This document shows, in pieces, positions 21,599 to 32,478 of a stretch of DNA of 64,000 nt (its first letter is position 1; each line of letters begins with the position of its first letter). Below the pieces are notes generated by a model. That model had not been told where the DNA came from, made no database searches, and saw only the letters and a program-made list of their open reading frames with translations. Origin of the DNA: Bemisia tabaci. Lineage: Eukaryota > Arthropoda > Insecta > Hemiptera > Aleyrodidae. The position numbers and the translations under genes are program-made. The DNA lies in assembly GCF_918797505.1 (NCBI RefSeq), contig NC_092796.1:51032411-51096410 (forward strand), written 5' to 3'.

Positions 21599-23985
21599 GT
21601 CCTTCCTTAGGTCAAAAAAGGATTTATATGTGAGGTTTTTCCGACAGCCTTTGGGAACTATCCCCACTCCACTCCAATTTTTTTTTTTTTAAAAAAAAGT
21701 TTTTTTCTGCATTTTCGCGACGGTTTTTAACAAAAATCTCGAGGCAGCTAAAGTCTGTAAAAACTGGAAAATATCGGGAAATTCGATGTTATCAGGAAAA
21801 CTCAGGAAAATCTGTCATGAATCAGAAAATTTTGAGTGATTCAAGCATTTTCCAAGCATTTCATTCTATTAATTAAATGTGTTGACTCGTTTCAATCAAA
21901 CAAGTAGCGTTGAATTTACTCGCGCGGAAAATCAGGAAATATCTTCTACAATATCAGTAAAAATCAGGAAAATATTAGGACAATCCAATATCAAATTTTA
22001 GTATACACCCTGACCATTTAAAAATGTCATCCCTTAAATGTCACTTCACAGGGGCATTCCGCAAAGTCTTGGATCCTCAGGATAAAAAGTGTTATTTTCC
22101 TCGTTGGGGCACTATAAGATCCTGCCTTAAATTAATATTTATATAATTTTGCCATGGATGGATTCAGCGCCTGAAATTATGATTGATAGCCACTTTTCAT
22201 AAGATTTGGTCCACCATCGTCTCAAAAATCCAGAAATAACGATAACATTTAAGGGAATGTCGATGAGGAGGAGCTTTTGGAAGAACTTCATGAAGAGAGT
22301 TGTATTATTTTGAACCATAAGACACACCCTTGAAGTTTGGTATTTTAACTCAAGGACATCATGTATTATATCCCTCAAATCCAAAACTAATATCGTGAAA
22401 CTCGCCAATAAATATCTGCAAATAGTAATTTAATATCCGCAGCATTTCATTATGTTTATTGATCGTGTTTCATGTATTCTGATTTCTTGTTTCATTCTGG
22501 AAACTAAATATAGGAGTAAATGGGTTTAGAAAACTCAGCTGTATAAGAATGAAAATAATTTCAAGATGGAATGTGTGCAGTTATTATTTTACAAAGTATA
22601 TGCTTCAATCGAAGTTAAGAAAGAACTTTCATTAGTCCCTTTAATGCTGCAAGCAAATTGTTTCACGCAGGCACAATAAGTTCGCCTCTTTGAGACCGAA
22701 GAATTTCACTCCAGGGAGATGGAGGTCTCATCTGGGCTTTATTACGTCAGAATGAATATCACCTCGGGAATCGCAGTGCACAGGAGAGTTATTAAATGAA
22801 AATATACTTCGAATCTAAATATTATCCGCCGGTTGATTTTTGGAGTGCAGGCACTTTCATCCCGAAACGCTGGTTTAAAATTGATTAAATTTTTCTCAAA
22901 GGCTTCCGAACGATTATATAATTGATTAGCGGAAGAAAGAGGGACAACAATTAATCCGCCCTGTTACTCGTCGCCATTTTATTCCAAATCGTTCTTTTCT
23001 CGGTAATATTGTCCCGCGTTACGCAGTTGCCGCATTAATTGGCCCGATCCTAAAACATGAAATGCCTTTCAGTAAAGTTTTGGAGCATTCAGGGAGGCTT
23101 ATTTTTATTCGATTCCATTAAATACTATTTTAGCTAATTTAAATATTTTAAGTCTTGAAGATATTTTTCACGAAAATCCCTTCGAAAGTTTTAGTCTGGG
23201 CACCAGAAATTGCACTAACTGACAAGTCGTTTTTCTTCTCTCAATTTTTAGTTAACATTTTTGTATACTAGCGGCAAGAAGCGTTGAGCATTTAACCTCA
23301 GACAGCTGTAAAAGGAGTATAATTTTTCTGAAATTGTATCAATGTTCCTTTCATCTCAGCATTTTAAAAAATTGTCACTTCCCCTAGAAGTATACAATTT
23401 TTCCTATAGTTTAATCAGGACAACTTGAAGGCGTCTCAATATGAATGAAGTAATATTGTCAGATCCACCTAGTCGGGTGTCTTGAAGGAGTTTCCCAAGA
23501 CTTTAGGCACACAATAGGATCAGCTCTTGCCAGCTCAATTCGCACACATTATTGTGGTTTATCAGTGAACAATAAAAGCATTAATCTATACTCAGCTTTT
23601 TTGCGCCGCTTCAAACGGAGCCGAGTCGACGCCAACAGAATTAGCTGTAGGTGTAATAAGCACCTTGTTGCCAAATGGTGCGTGCACGTTTTTTGACTCC
23701 CATGAGGAAGGGTAAGTGCCCCAGTTATGACTATTACTCGTAAAGAAGCAAATATATTCTATACTATATGTAATATATTTCCTCCTCTGGCACCTGTATA
23801 CTTGATGTCAGGTTTGGCTTGACCCCTCCTTCCCCCTCCCCCATCTTCAGGTACGTGTGTCATGCATCCTTTGATACCCCCCCCCCCCATCCGAAACTTG
23901 ACGTGATATATAGTCGGGGCCTCTTAAATTTTTTAAATTTTTCTTGGCTTCTTCGGACGGACAGCATATCCACATCGTCCCGCAC
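21599..23985. other. Gene-free AT-rich stretch
   Basis: About 2.4 kb without a recognisable gene or complete transposon. The segment 22850-23060 has several ATTAA/TTAATT homeodomain-like cores with moderate CpG, a possible regulatory region. A poly-C run of 12 lies at 23877-23888. Confidence 0.35.
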
Positions 23986-23987
23986 CA

Positions 23988-24327
23988 ATGGGTCAATTGC
24001 GCTGGTCACAGAATCGTGTTTTGATGCTTTCTTCTTGTAAATCAGCTAAAAATAAGATCTATTTAAACAGAAACTTTCCAAGTTGAATATTAACCGAGAT
24101 ATCTCGCCTTTAAAAACTTGATTTATGACGTCATCCACCGCGGTAGTACGCACCACGTTATGCATAATTGCGGTGGATGACGTCAAAACCCCGACTTTTC
24201 AAAGGACGATAGCTCCATTAAGCATGAACGTAGAAAGTTGCTTTCGTAGATCTTATTCTTTTTAACGGATCTAAAAGAATTAAGTATCAAAACACAATTA
24301 TGTGACCAGCGCAACTGACCCATTGAA
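23988..24327. mobile_element. Foldback element, AATGGGTCAATTGCGCTGG ends
   Basis: Left AATGGGTCAATTGCGCTGGT pairs with right CCAGCGCAACTGACCCATT. Inner pairs include AATCGTGTTTTGATGC with GTATCAAAACACAATT, and ATGACGTCATCCACCG with CGGTGGATGACGTCA. The 340-bp palindrome is non-coding; no duplication of the flanks was resolved. Confidence 0.75.
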
Positions 24328-24586
24328 GCGCTGGATGCAGAAAGGGCATTTTTTGGTTGTGGTATCTCAGGATCTTCGTTAGTGTTTTATCCAATATATA
24401 ATTAAAGAAAATGCATGGAATTCGTTGAAACTTTTACTAAATTTTCTTTATTACTTTACAATGCTGAAAACTAAAAATGTGAGAAAATTCACCGAATAGT
24501 TTCCTCGCTGAATTATAAATCAGAAGAATTGCCTTTTCTGCACCCAGCGTCTCAATTCGACGACGCTTTTGAAAACATGCGCAGGA

Positions 24587-24807
24587 TATTGAAAGAAAAA
24601 AACACATTGGACTAGAACCAGACTCTTAAACATCGACTAGAAAAATACTCTTGATTCAATCAGATTTGAGCTTAAATCAAGAACCAATCCTCTTAAATTA
24701 ACGGATTTCCTTTGATTTAAGCTTAAATTGATTGAATCAAGAGTCCTTTTTCTTGTCATGTTTTTAAGAGTCTGGACTCTAGATCCAATGTGTTTTTTTT
24801 TCCAGTG
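24587..24807. mobile_element. CACTGG palindromic MITE, copy 5 (eroded)
   Basis: The left terminus is mutated (TATTGAAAGAAAAAAACAC) and several single-base deletions break the arms, while the right end GTTTTTTTTTCCAGTG is intact. Flanks GA and AA differ by one base. It is more decayed than the other copies. Confidence 0.8.
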
Positions 24808-24940
24808 AAATGAAAGAAGGAAGAAAGAAATGATTAACAATTACTTGTAAATCCCATATTTCTCGTAAAGGTTTTTTTTTTGCGTTGCACGATGTTTCGT
24901 CGAAGAGTGTCTATACCGTGCTTTTGCCCGGCGCCGAACA

Positions 24941-25440
24941 NNNNNNNNNNNNNNNNNNNNNNNNNNNNNNNNNNNNNNNNNNNNNNNNNNNNNNNNNNNN
25001 NNNNNNNNNNNNNNNNNNNNNNNNNNNNNNNNNNNNNNNNNNNNNNNNNNNNNNNNNNNNNNNNNNNNNNNNNNNNNNNNNNNNNNNNNNNNNNNNNNNN
25101 NNNNNNNNNNNNNNNNNNNNNNNNNNNNNNNNNNNNNNNNNNNNNNNNNNNNNNNNNNNNNNNNNNNNNNNNNNNNNNNNNNNNNNNNNNNNNNNNNNNN
25201 NNNNNNNNNNNNNNNNNNNNNNNNNNNNNNNNNNNNNNNNNNNNNNNNNNNNNNNNNNNNNNNNNNNNNNNNNNNNNNNNNNNNNNNNNNNNNNNNNNNN
25301 NNNNNNNNNNNNNNNNNNNNNNNNNNNNNNNNNNNNNNNNNNNNNNNNNNNNNNNNNNNNNNNNNNNNNNNNNNNNNNNNNNNNNNNNNNNNNNNNNNNN
25401 NNNNNNNNNNNNNNNNNNNNNNNNNNNNNNNNNNNNNNNN
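24941..25440. other. Assembly gap, exactly 500 N
   Basis: Five hundred undetermined bases, a round number that suggests a placeholder. GATGTTTCG lies about 50 bases left of the gap and its inverse CGAAACATC about 25 bases right of it, so an unresolved palindromic repeat may have caused the break. Frames running across the Ns are meaningless. Confidence 0.98.
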
Positions 25441-27660
25441 AAGAGCAAGTCCGTTTCATCCCTGCGAAACATCCTCTGAGCTTAAATTCTGTCATTCTCA
25501 GTTTCCTTCTATACCGTGCCTGTATATTTTGATAAGTGTCAACAGTCAGTTTTGACTAATGTAAATTGCGCTAGAGTTGAAATAAATGCTCTTTAGAACA
25601 TTCACGTTAATTCAAACTCACAAAACTCATAGTTACAGATACAACACTGAAATATAATAAAACCCGAAAATGTCACAGTCTTTAAAAAATCAGTTGTTAA
25701 AATTCTACCTTAACTTTTCAAGATGCATGACCAGAAAGAAAGCAATTATTAAGCCCGTCTGAAACGTGTAAGTCTAGTACAGTCACCAACGTACATTTTT
25801 ATCTGCGGATAACATATTCGATTCAGAATTTATACCGAGTGAAGCGGATTTGGGAGGAACTTAGGATGCAGTGTAAAGTTTGCCGAAGATGGAGTCATGT
25901 ATCACGGCGAATTACCAGAGTCGCGGCTGATAGATAAATAAATAAAGCAATAAATAAGATGGGAAAGTTTTTCGGGGACGCAGGGAAGTGCTGGTGAGTC
26001 TATTATTAAATCCGGTGTACGGAAAAGTCCACGGGGGAGGGGGGAGGCGGGAAGATGATAGCGGATGAGAAAAGCCACTGGAAAGCACATCCAAACTGCA
26101 TTATACTTAAGTTCCCACCATTGTTGTCAGAGTAACGTCTCAATTATTCATGGCTGTAGACAAAGCGTTACTCGAGCGCGGATTTTATCTATCAGGCCGC
26201 GTGCTCCGAGATATATGTTCAGTTATTAAATATGTACCCCCTTTAGTTTAGGCTCGACGTTGTGAATGACGACTGTCAAGAGTGCCGGCACGTTTAAAGG
26301 AGCTTTTGAAGACGCACTCACGAGTTGAGTCTGCGTGATGGTCGTGTAGTTCGAGAGGAATCGCAGAGAGAAAAATTTGTTGTAATGATTACTTTTTAGT
26401 GGTACATATTGAACACTCCTAAATTTTCAGTAGATGCTAAGATTAATTGTGCGTGTTCAACCAGAACATGCTAACCTCATTTCAAGTTGGCTGATTTTTT
26501 CTCATATTTTATTTTTTCAACAGAAATCTGAAGAACACTGTGGTTGAAACTCTCTTTGAATTCATCATGGAACATGAACATAATTTAAAACATTTAAAAT
26601 AAGGTTGTTTAGCTTATGGAACATCGCAAAGAATTGGGTAATTTCCGACATAGATAGCCTGATTCTGGCCAAATCCGTCCAATTATATCGTTTATGATAA
26701 CATCAAGGGTAGGTGACCCGTCCATGATACTGGTTAATTAAAGACTCCTTTTTCAAGGTTTAAGAGGAGATTAAAAGTTTTGGACATAATTGTCAATATT
26801 GTAACTTGTGTAATTTTATTAATGATAACTGAATTAATGGTGTTCATGTGATCTTTTAAGTTGTAATCACAACTACTAATCCCCATCAGGGTTGGGGGTA
26901 AAAGTATTAACGTAACGCGACAGATCAGAGTGAAAAATGGACTACGTTTTGCAATCAGGAACTACAATTTCTGGCACATTCGTAAAAAATCATGTCTCCA
27001 GGGAAACAGATGGTGCACAAGTTTTTCTTAGACGGAGTCAGAAATTGTAATACCTATCAGCAAAATATAGTCCAAATGAGCAACCGTCGTCGCCCACAGC
27101 AACGCCCCTTCATCAGACACTACGCCCAAAGCCCAGTATATGCGATACAACTATTCGAACTCTTAAGCAGCTGAAATTGCAGAACCGCCCAATTGAAGGC
27201 GCTCTTAGCGTTCACATCTCGCGCTCGTCGTTTACTTTGTCTCGGCTCTTCTGATGGAGAGCATGCAACATTTCCCAGCGATAAGAACGTGCGGAGAGCA
27301 ACCCGAGGTGGCTTCTCCGTTGTCCCGATAAAAAATGGGCCCCAGTGACCCAGTGTGTTATTCACTCCTTTGTCTGAGACGCGTCATTTCCATCTGCTCA
27401 AGAACTGGCCTCCAGCCCCGCGGACTGTAATCATGCGGCCGAGCGTATGTCCCCGACCGTAAAATTTTAGCACCCTTATTTTAGTGACGCCGCGCCGTAA
27501 ACTTCACCCCCTCACCGCCCTCCCCCCGGTCGTTGGAGAGGATCCCCGGAGCCGTCACATTGCGAAAAAGACGAGTGTTCTGTGAGAATGTGTCGCTCTG
27601 CGGCCGTCCGTCCGAGTACGAAGATTTGAAACTATGAGTGATCTGCGCTGTTCCTATTGT
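25441..27660. other. Gene-free stretch
   Basis: Unique DNA, AT-rich up to about 27180 and CpG-rich from 27180 to 27620. Short frames only, with no recognised family. The CpG-rich end could be regulatory. No complete transposon was identified. Confidence 0.35.
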
Positions 27661-28062
27661 TCAATGGCGAGGTGTTAATGATCGATTATCGATATTTCCC
27701 CCCCCCCCCCATTTATAACTGTGGTAAAGAATCAATTATTAGAGTGTTTGTGGCGAACGCCCTCACTGGAAAAAAACATTGGATCCAGAGTCCAGACTCT
27801 TAAAAACATCGACAAGAAAAAATACTCTTGATTCAATCAGATTTAAGCTCAAATCAAGAACCAAGCTTCTTAATTTGAGCGGATTTCCTTTTGATTCAAG
27901 CTTAAATCTGATTGAATCAAGAGTCCTTTTTATTGTCAATGTTCTCAAGAGTCTGGACTCTAGATCCATTGTGTTTTTTTCAGTGCTGTTTTTCGATCCT
28001 TTTCCATAGCTTTAATGGCGGATTTATCGATTTATCGCAAATTACACTACGCACTCCGTTAG
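27661..28062. mobile_element. hAT-like 164-bp MITE, diverged and interrupted by a CACTGG MITE
   Basis: The left half (27661-27763: CAATGGCGAGGTGTTAATGA, TATGGTAAAG-like and GGCGAACGCCCT words) and the right half (27986-28062: CTTTTCCATAGCTTTAATGG, TATCGCAAATTACAC) are the two halves of a CAGTGGCGTGGC element. A 13-base poly-C run sits in the left half. The interruption at GCC-CT-GTTT fits intact copies that read GCCCTGTTTATC. Confidence 0.8.
27764..27985. mobile_element. CACTGG palindromic MITE, copy 6 (nested)
   Basis: Ends CACTGGAAAAAAACATTGG and TTGTGTTTTTTTCAGTG. It lies inside an older hAT-like MITE with the 2-bp duplication CT on both sides (27762-27763, 27986-27987). The intact hAT copy at 36739 shows the empty target with a single CT. 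Confidence 0.92.
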
Positions 28063-28465
28063 AGAGTGTTTTTAGTGTTATTCATGTTTATAAGCGCGCT
28101 GAAGTACGTATCTAAATTAAGAATGCACGGTTGTAGCATGTCAGAGTTGACCCTTTTTTTCAAAAGGTTTCAAAATATTATAGGCAAGAATGATGATCTT
28201 TCCAACCCTTATTTTTTTGTACACGTACACGAGACGTTCTTGAAGCGTTAGTAAAATACAAATCTAGCCTAACCACTCTTGGAGGGCTGAAGACAAAATA
28301 ACGACTCGAGTGTTGTTAGTAAGAGGGTGGATATTACATATAAAAACTTTTTTTTTTTTTTTTAGGAAATAATTCCATAACCCAATCTTTAAAATAACTC
28401 ATCTTTAATGTAAAGCAAGAAAAACTTCAAAATGTACGCCAAACTACTTGCATGCACCAGAAAAT
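28063..28465. other. Short AT-rich unique stretch
   Basis: No gene or repeat recognised apart from a poly-T run around 28350-28364. Confidence 0.4.
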
Positions 28466-28580
28466 ACATACATAAGAGTCGCTTTCACAGCGCTCTCTGA
28501 CGCTCTGCAACCCCTAACCGCCATAGTACCCATGTCCTCCCACGACCCCGCAGAGAGTTGACACTCCCTCATTTCATTTA
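28466..28580 (-). mobile_element. 3'-end fragment of an RTE-type retrotransposon
   Basis: The segment with AAGAGTCGCTTTCACAGCGC and TCTCTGACGCTCTGCAACCC aligns by eye with the 3' terminus of the intact RTE at 49290-49400 (GAGTCGCTTTATAACGCACT and CTGGCGTTCTACGACACCC), reading on minus. It is preceded by an ACATACATA simple tail. It looks like a severely 5'-truncated insertion of a related family. Confidence 0.68.
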
Positions 28581-29475
28581 AAACCCCAGAAAGTATATCG
28601 TCAAATTAGTTTTATCATCGGCAGCTGTGCCCTGTTTCTTTTAGCGTCATCCTTGGAACGAAATATCTTACGAATTTCCCACCGATCCAAATGGATGAAA
28701 GATAGACGAAAGAGATGGAGATTGCCAAATTCAATGCAGAGTGGTTGCACGACTTAACTATGAAAGAAAGCTTGAACGTCCAAAGTTTCAGCTGCATGGG
28801 TCAGGACAGAAATTAAAAAGCATTTTGTTTAAAAAAAAAAAATAGGACGGGAGTTGCCGGTGGCGAAATGAATAAACTCGCCAAAAAGAGATTAAAAAAA
28901 TGCGGGAAAGGTACGAAGAGGAGGGTATGGAGAGTAAACAATACCCCCATCACCAGCATCACCACCACCACCGTACGCGGAGCCGTATGTGCACACACGT
29001 AAAACACTCGGCGGTGCACACAAAGGTTGAAAGGAGCATAATTGATTTATATAAGAGCCATAAATTTCCCGCCACTACACTGTGGCGTTTGATTATAATG
29101 AAAGTATGTAACGGGGGCTGACAGACGTGGCGGGCGAAAGAATACGACGATAAAAACTTAAAATTCAATAAATTGGCGGTAAAGGGCGAGATTAAACCCG
29201 GGGGTGTGTAGCGGGTTGCCGCCGTATATTTCACCGGAGCGCACGGAAGGAGCAGACGGAGACGTGCTCTACGCGCCTCCAGGAATAAGTAATTGGGACG
29301 GAAGTCAATTTTACACTTTCGGTTGACTCCGGGGTGCGGTTTGTTACTGTTCCAATGCTCGCGCGGGTAACATACTGCAATTTTAGGTCAAAATTACTCT
29401 TCTCCCTTGTCGGATGCAAATCGCTCGCGAATGCATGGCAGCCTCCGTCTAACCTGCCTTTCCGCGCCCGCAGCC
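28581..29475. other. Gene-free stretch with CpG-rich right end
   Basis: The region 28900-29475 is CpG-rich, with a CACCAGCATCACCACCACCA run near 28950. Short overlapping frames show no family resemblance. A regulatory role is possible but unsupported. Confidence 0.3.
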
Positions 29476-29479
29476 CGCA

Positions 29480-29734
29480 CCGCCGTGCTCAGGAAGAACG
29501 CCGTATAAGCCTCTAGGCGTTGCCAAGTTTCCTTCGACAAAACACGAATTCCCTGGTGGACTTATGAATATTTTCCTTCCGATTTTTAAGATAATTTTGT
29601 TCGCAATTTCACCCAAAGTTCCTGAAAATTCCAAGGAAAAACATTTATAACTTTCCTCAAAAATGAACATTTTACTCGAAGGAAATTTGGCAACTCTGGA
29701 ATGCTCTTACGACGTTTCTTCCTTAGCACGACGG
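29480..29734. mobile_element. CTGCCGTGCT palindromic MITE, copy 4
   Basis: The 255-bp element starts CCGCCGTGCTCAGGAAGAAC and ends CTTCCTTAGCACGACGG. It is flanked by a perfect 4-bp CGCA duplication (29476-29479, 29735-29738). The arms share GCGTTGCCAAGTTTCC-type sequence. Confidence 0.85.
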
Positions 29735-30081
29735 CGCACCACCGCACCGGCGCCGTCTTCCAAAGTCAAGTCTTTCGCTCCGGGTGCCCACGCTACTCAA
29801 AAGGCATTTCCCCGAAATTTATGTTCCCGCGATGTTTTATTGCTCATCACCCCCCTTTTCCCCTCCCCCTCCCACCCCCCACTTCCGACTTCCTCCACAT
29901 GTGTAAGCATCAAGGTACGCGCCCGTCTCGAGAGAAACACGAAAATTCTCGAGTAATTTACGGGCCACCCCCCCCCCCCAACCTTATGCTACTGTTTTCC
30001 TTCTTTTTACTTTTATTTCGGTGTAGTCTAATTTTAGCTCGAGTTGAGAATGAAGATCGTCGGAACATCTGCTCTGGTAAA
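29735..30081. other. Unique stretch between two MITEs
   Basis: Pyrimidine-rich, with a 12-base poly-C run at 29968-29979. No gene recognised. Confidence 0.4.
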
Positions 30082-30335
30082 CTGCCGTGCTAAGGAAGAA
30101 CGCCGTATGAACATTTAAGGGTTGCCACATTTCTTTCGATAAAACGTTCATTTTTAAGGAAATTAATGAATATTTTTCCTTGAAATTTGCAGGAACTCTG
30201 GGTAAAAGTGCGGAAAAAAATAATCTGAAAAATTAGAAGAAAATCATCGAAAAGTTTACCATGAAATTCGCGTTTTATCAAAGGAAATTTGGCGACGCGT
30301 GAAGGTTCATACGGCGTTTTTCCTCAGCACGGCAG
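30082..30335. mobile_element. CTGCCGTGCT palindromic MITE, copy 5
   Basis: Starts CTGCCGTGCTAAGGAAGAAC and ends GTTTTTCCTCAGCACGGCAG, a well-preserved terminal inverted repeat. Flanks TAAA and CAAA match at 3 of 4 bases. It is non-coding. Confidence 0.83.
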
Positions 30336-31109
30336 CAAAGAACTCGCTCGTTAAATGCATCTCATTTAAGAAACTTGAGCACGGATTACGAGGAGAATTT
30401 TTTCCGACGGGTAAAGTTGAAGAAGTGTATTTGAGATGATAAATAAGCGAGGGGCCGACAATGAGGAACTGAAAATGAAACTTCAGTTCTCGGAAGAAGC
30501 CAAATTCACTCGCGTTTGTGTCGTAACCCGTCATCGTATACTGGAATTGTATACCTTCAGGTCACTGTTTTAAATATTTCTTCCTGGAAAGGGACCGTAA
30601 TTAACACGCCTTTGCTGTAACATAACATTTTCAGGGAATTATATTTCAAATGCCCAGCATGACACATTTCCCAGAGGAAAATGTCGCTAGTTATCTTGTA
30701 AGAGGAGAAGGCATGATTAAACTCCAATGACTCAGCCTCTCTTCGACCTAGTAACATTTCTCGATTTTAGGCTTATTTTGCAGCTTACTAACGAAATTTT
30801 ACACAGTAACATTTTTATTATCACGTCACTTTTTACTCTTTTTTTTCTTTATTCTTTTTTTTTTTTTGTAAATGTCAAGGAAACTATCTGCAAGTTTCCT
30901 TTCTTTCTTTTTTTCTGTTACGTAGCAGAAAATGATTTTTTCTTTCAGGGTAAATCATTACATGCTCTTCCAACTACGATAATAATCACCTAGCAATAAC
31001 TCATTCAAGCATCTAATGGCCGCAAATGAGGTACCAGGAGAAAATAAGCGTTTATTCGGCCCTCCTGGCCGAAAACTTGGCCCCAATTCTGTTGCTCTTT
31101 CTCCTTCAA
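30336..31109. other. Gene-free AT-rich stretch
   Basis: T-rich tracts occur around 30840-30920. No gene or complete element recognised. Confidence 0.4.
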
Positions 31110-31340
31110 AACTGGAAAAAAACACATTGGATGTAGAGTTCAGACTCTTGAAAACATCGACAAGAAAAAGTACTCTTGATTCAATCAGATTTTTGCTTAA
31201 ATCAAAAGGAAATCCGCTCAAATTAAGAGGCTTGGTTCTTGATTTAAGCCAAAATCCGATTGAATCAAGGGTATTTTTTCTTGTCTGATGTGTTTTAAGA
31301 GTCTGGACTCTAGATCCAATGTGTTTATCTTTTCCATGTG
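31110..31340. mobile_element. CACTGG palindromic MITE, copy 7
   Basis: The left end is AACTGGAAAAAAACACATTG (first base changed) and the right end GTGTTTATCTTTTCCATGTG is eroded. The arms are otherwise typical. A 2-bp AA duplication flanks it (31108-31109, 31341-31342). Confidence 0.85.
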
Positions 31341-32246
31341 AATGAAATTTTCTCGAATCCTATTCACTTTTCGGTTCAAATGAATACTGCTCTCTGTCGT
31401 ATCTCCAACACTGCACCAGTTCTCGATTACAATGCAACATCAGTTGATTAACCATGCTATCATTAATGGCAACAATAATAACGGTGGAGAAGAACGCAGT
31501 GCAGAAAGGGCGTTTCGACTTTAATTGCAGTGACTCCTGTTCTTTCCACCCACCTTTATCCTTTATCTATCCGCACGGCCGCCCGAGGAGGCTCCCTCGG
31601 ATGAGACTATCGGAGATTAAAGCCGCCGAAAATACGATCCCATAAAGCGGAAACGTCAGAAAGCGGGCGCAGATGACGGATAAAGTAACGTAGTCTATTC
31701 CCAACGGAGAGATGCCGCATGTTCCGCTCCACGCCAGACACGTATTCCGGAACGACGGCATAGGACTCCCGATAAAAGGAACGCATCAGGGTCGAAAATG
31801 TCACGGGCAAGCCCGGTGGGGCGACGGGGGGCTCGGGGGGAAAAAGGACGGGAGGAACACAATTCCAAATGCTAACAACTCGAAAAAGAAATTGAGACAG
31901 TTTGTTCGTGTTTAATGGAGCAGACATAGGTTTCTATCCCGTCGTTGGGTGAAGTTTATTTAGGTAGACGGAACAAACAAATAATATCGAGGGGGGGCCG
32001 AGCGGGGGGCGGGCGACGGGATGAAAATGAAACGGAACGGCATTCAAAACAATTTGACAAATTTTACGCTCCATAAAGGAAACTCATCTGGAGGCGAAGT
32101 CGAAGCCAAAATTGATTTGCTTATAATTACATGCTCCTGAAAGCGAATGTTTCTTTGTGCGACGGCGGCGCAGCGATGCGCTTCAGAATCCGTGTCTTGC
32201 CTTTCCTATCCCTTGTTTCCGCTCGGTCCCTCCGTCTCGGCGCGCA
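31341..32246. other. Gene-free stretch with CpG-rich block
   Basis: The segment 31550-32240 is GC- and CpG-rich. Overlapping short frames on both strands show no known family. It may be regulatory DNA. Confidence 0.3.
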
Positions 32247-32478
32247 GTGGATCGAGTCAATTAGAGAGGTCGGACACGAAATTTTTGACCAAAACCGTCA
32301 ATTTTTAGTTTTATTTCGTCATATTTTCAACTTTAAGGGGTGTTTCTGGAAGAAAATTTCAGTAAGAAACCAATGGAACTACCTCTAGAACCTCTAAGTT
32401 TTGTATAAACGGAGTTGTATGCGTTTCAAGTTTTCAACTTTTGTCCGACCTCTCCTGTTGACTCGATCCACTGTGCGC
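32247..32478. mobile_element. Palindromic element, GAGTCAATTAGAG family, copy 2
   Basis: Left CAGTGGATCGAGTCAATTAG with GAGGTCGGAC pairs with right GTCCGACCTCTCCTGTTGAC with TCGATCCACTG. The interior (TTATTTCGTCATATTTT, GGGGTGTTTCTGG, ACGGAGTTGTATGCG) provides the uninterrupted reference for the copies broken by MITEs at 63154-64000. It is about 230 bp and non-coding. Confidence 0.82.

Noticed and set aside
24834..25532. Four frames of about 200 codons on both strands
   Set aside because: They run through the 500 N and have no meaning.
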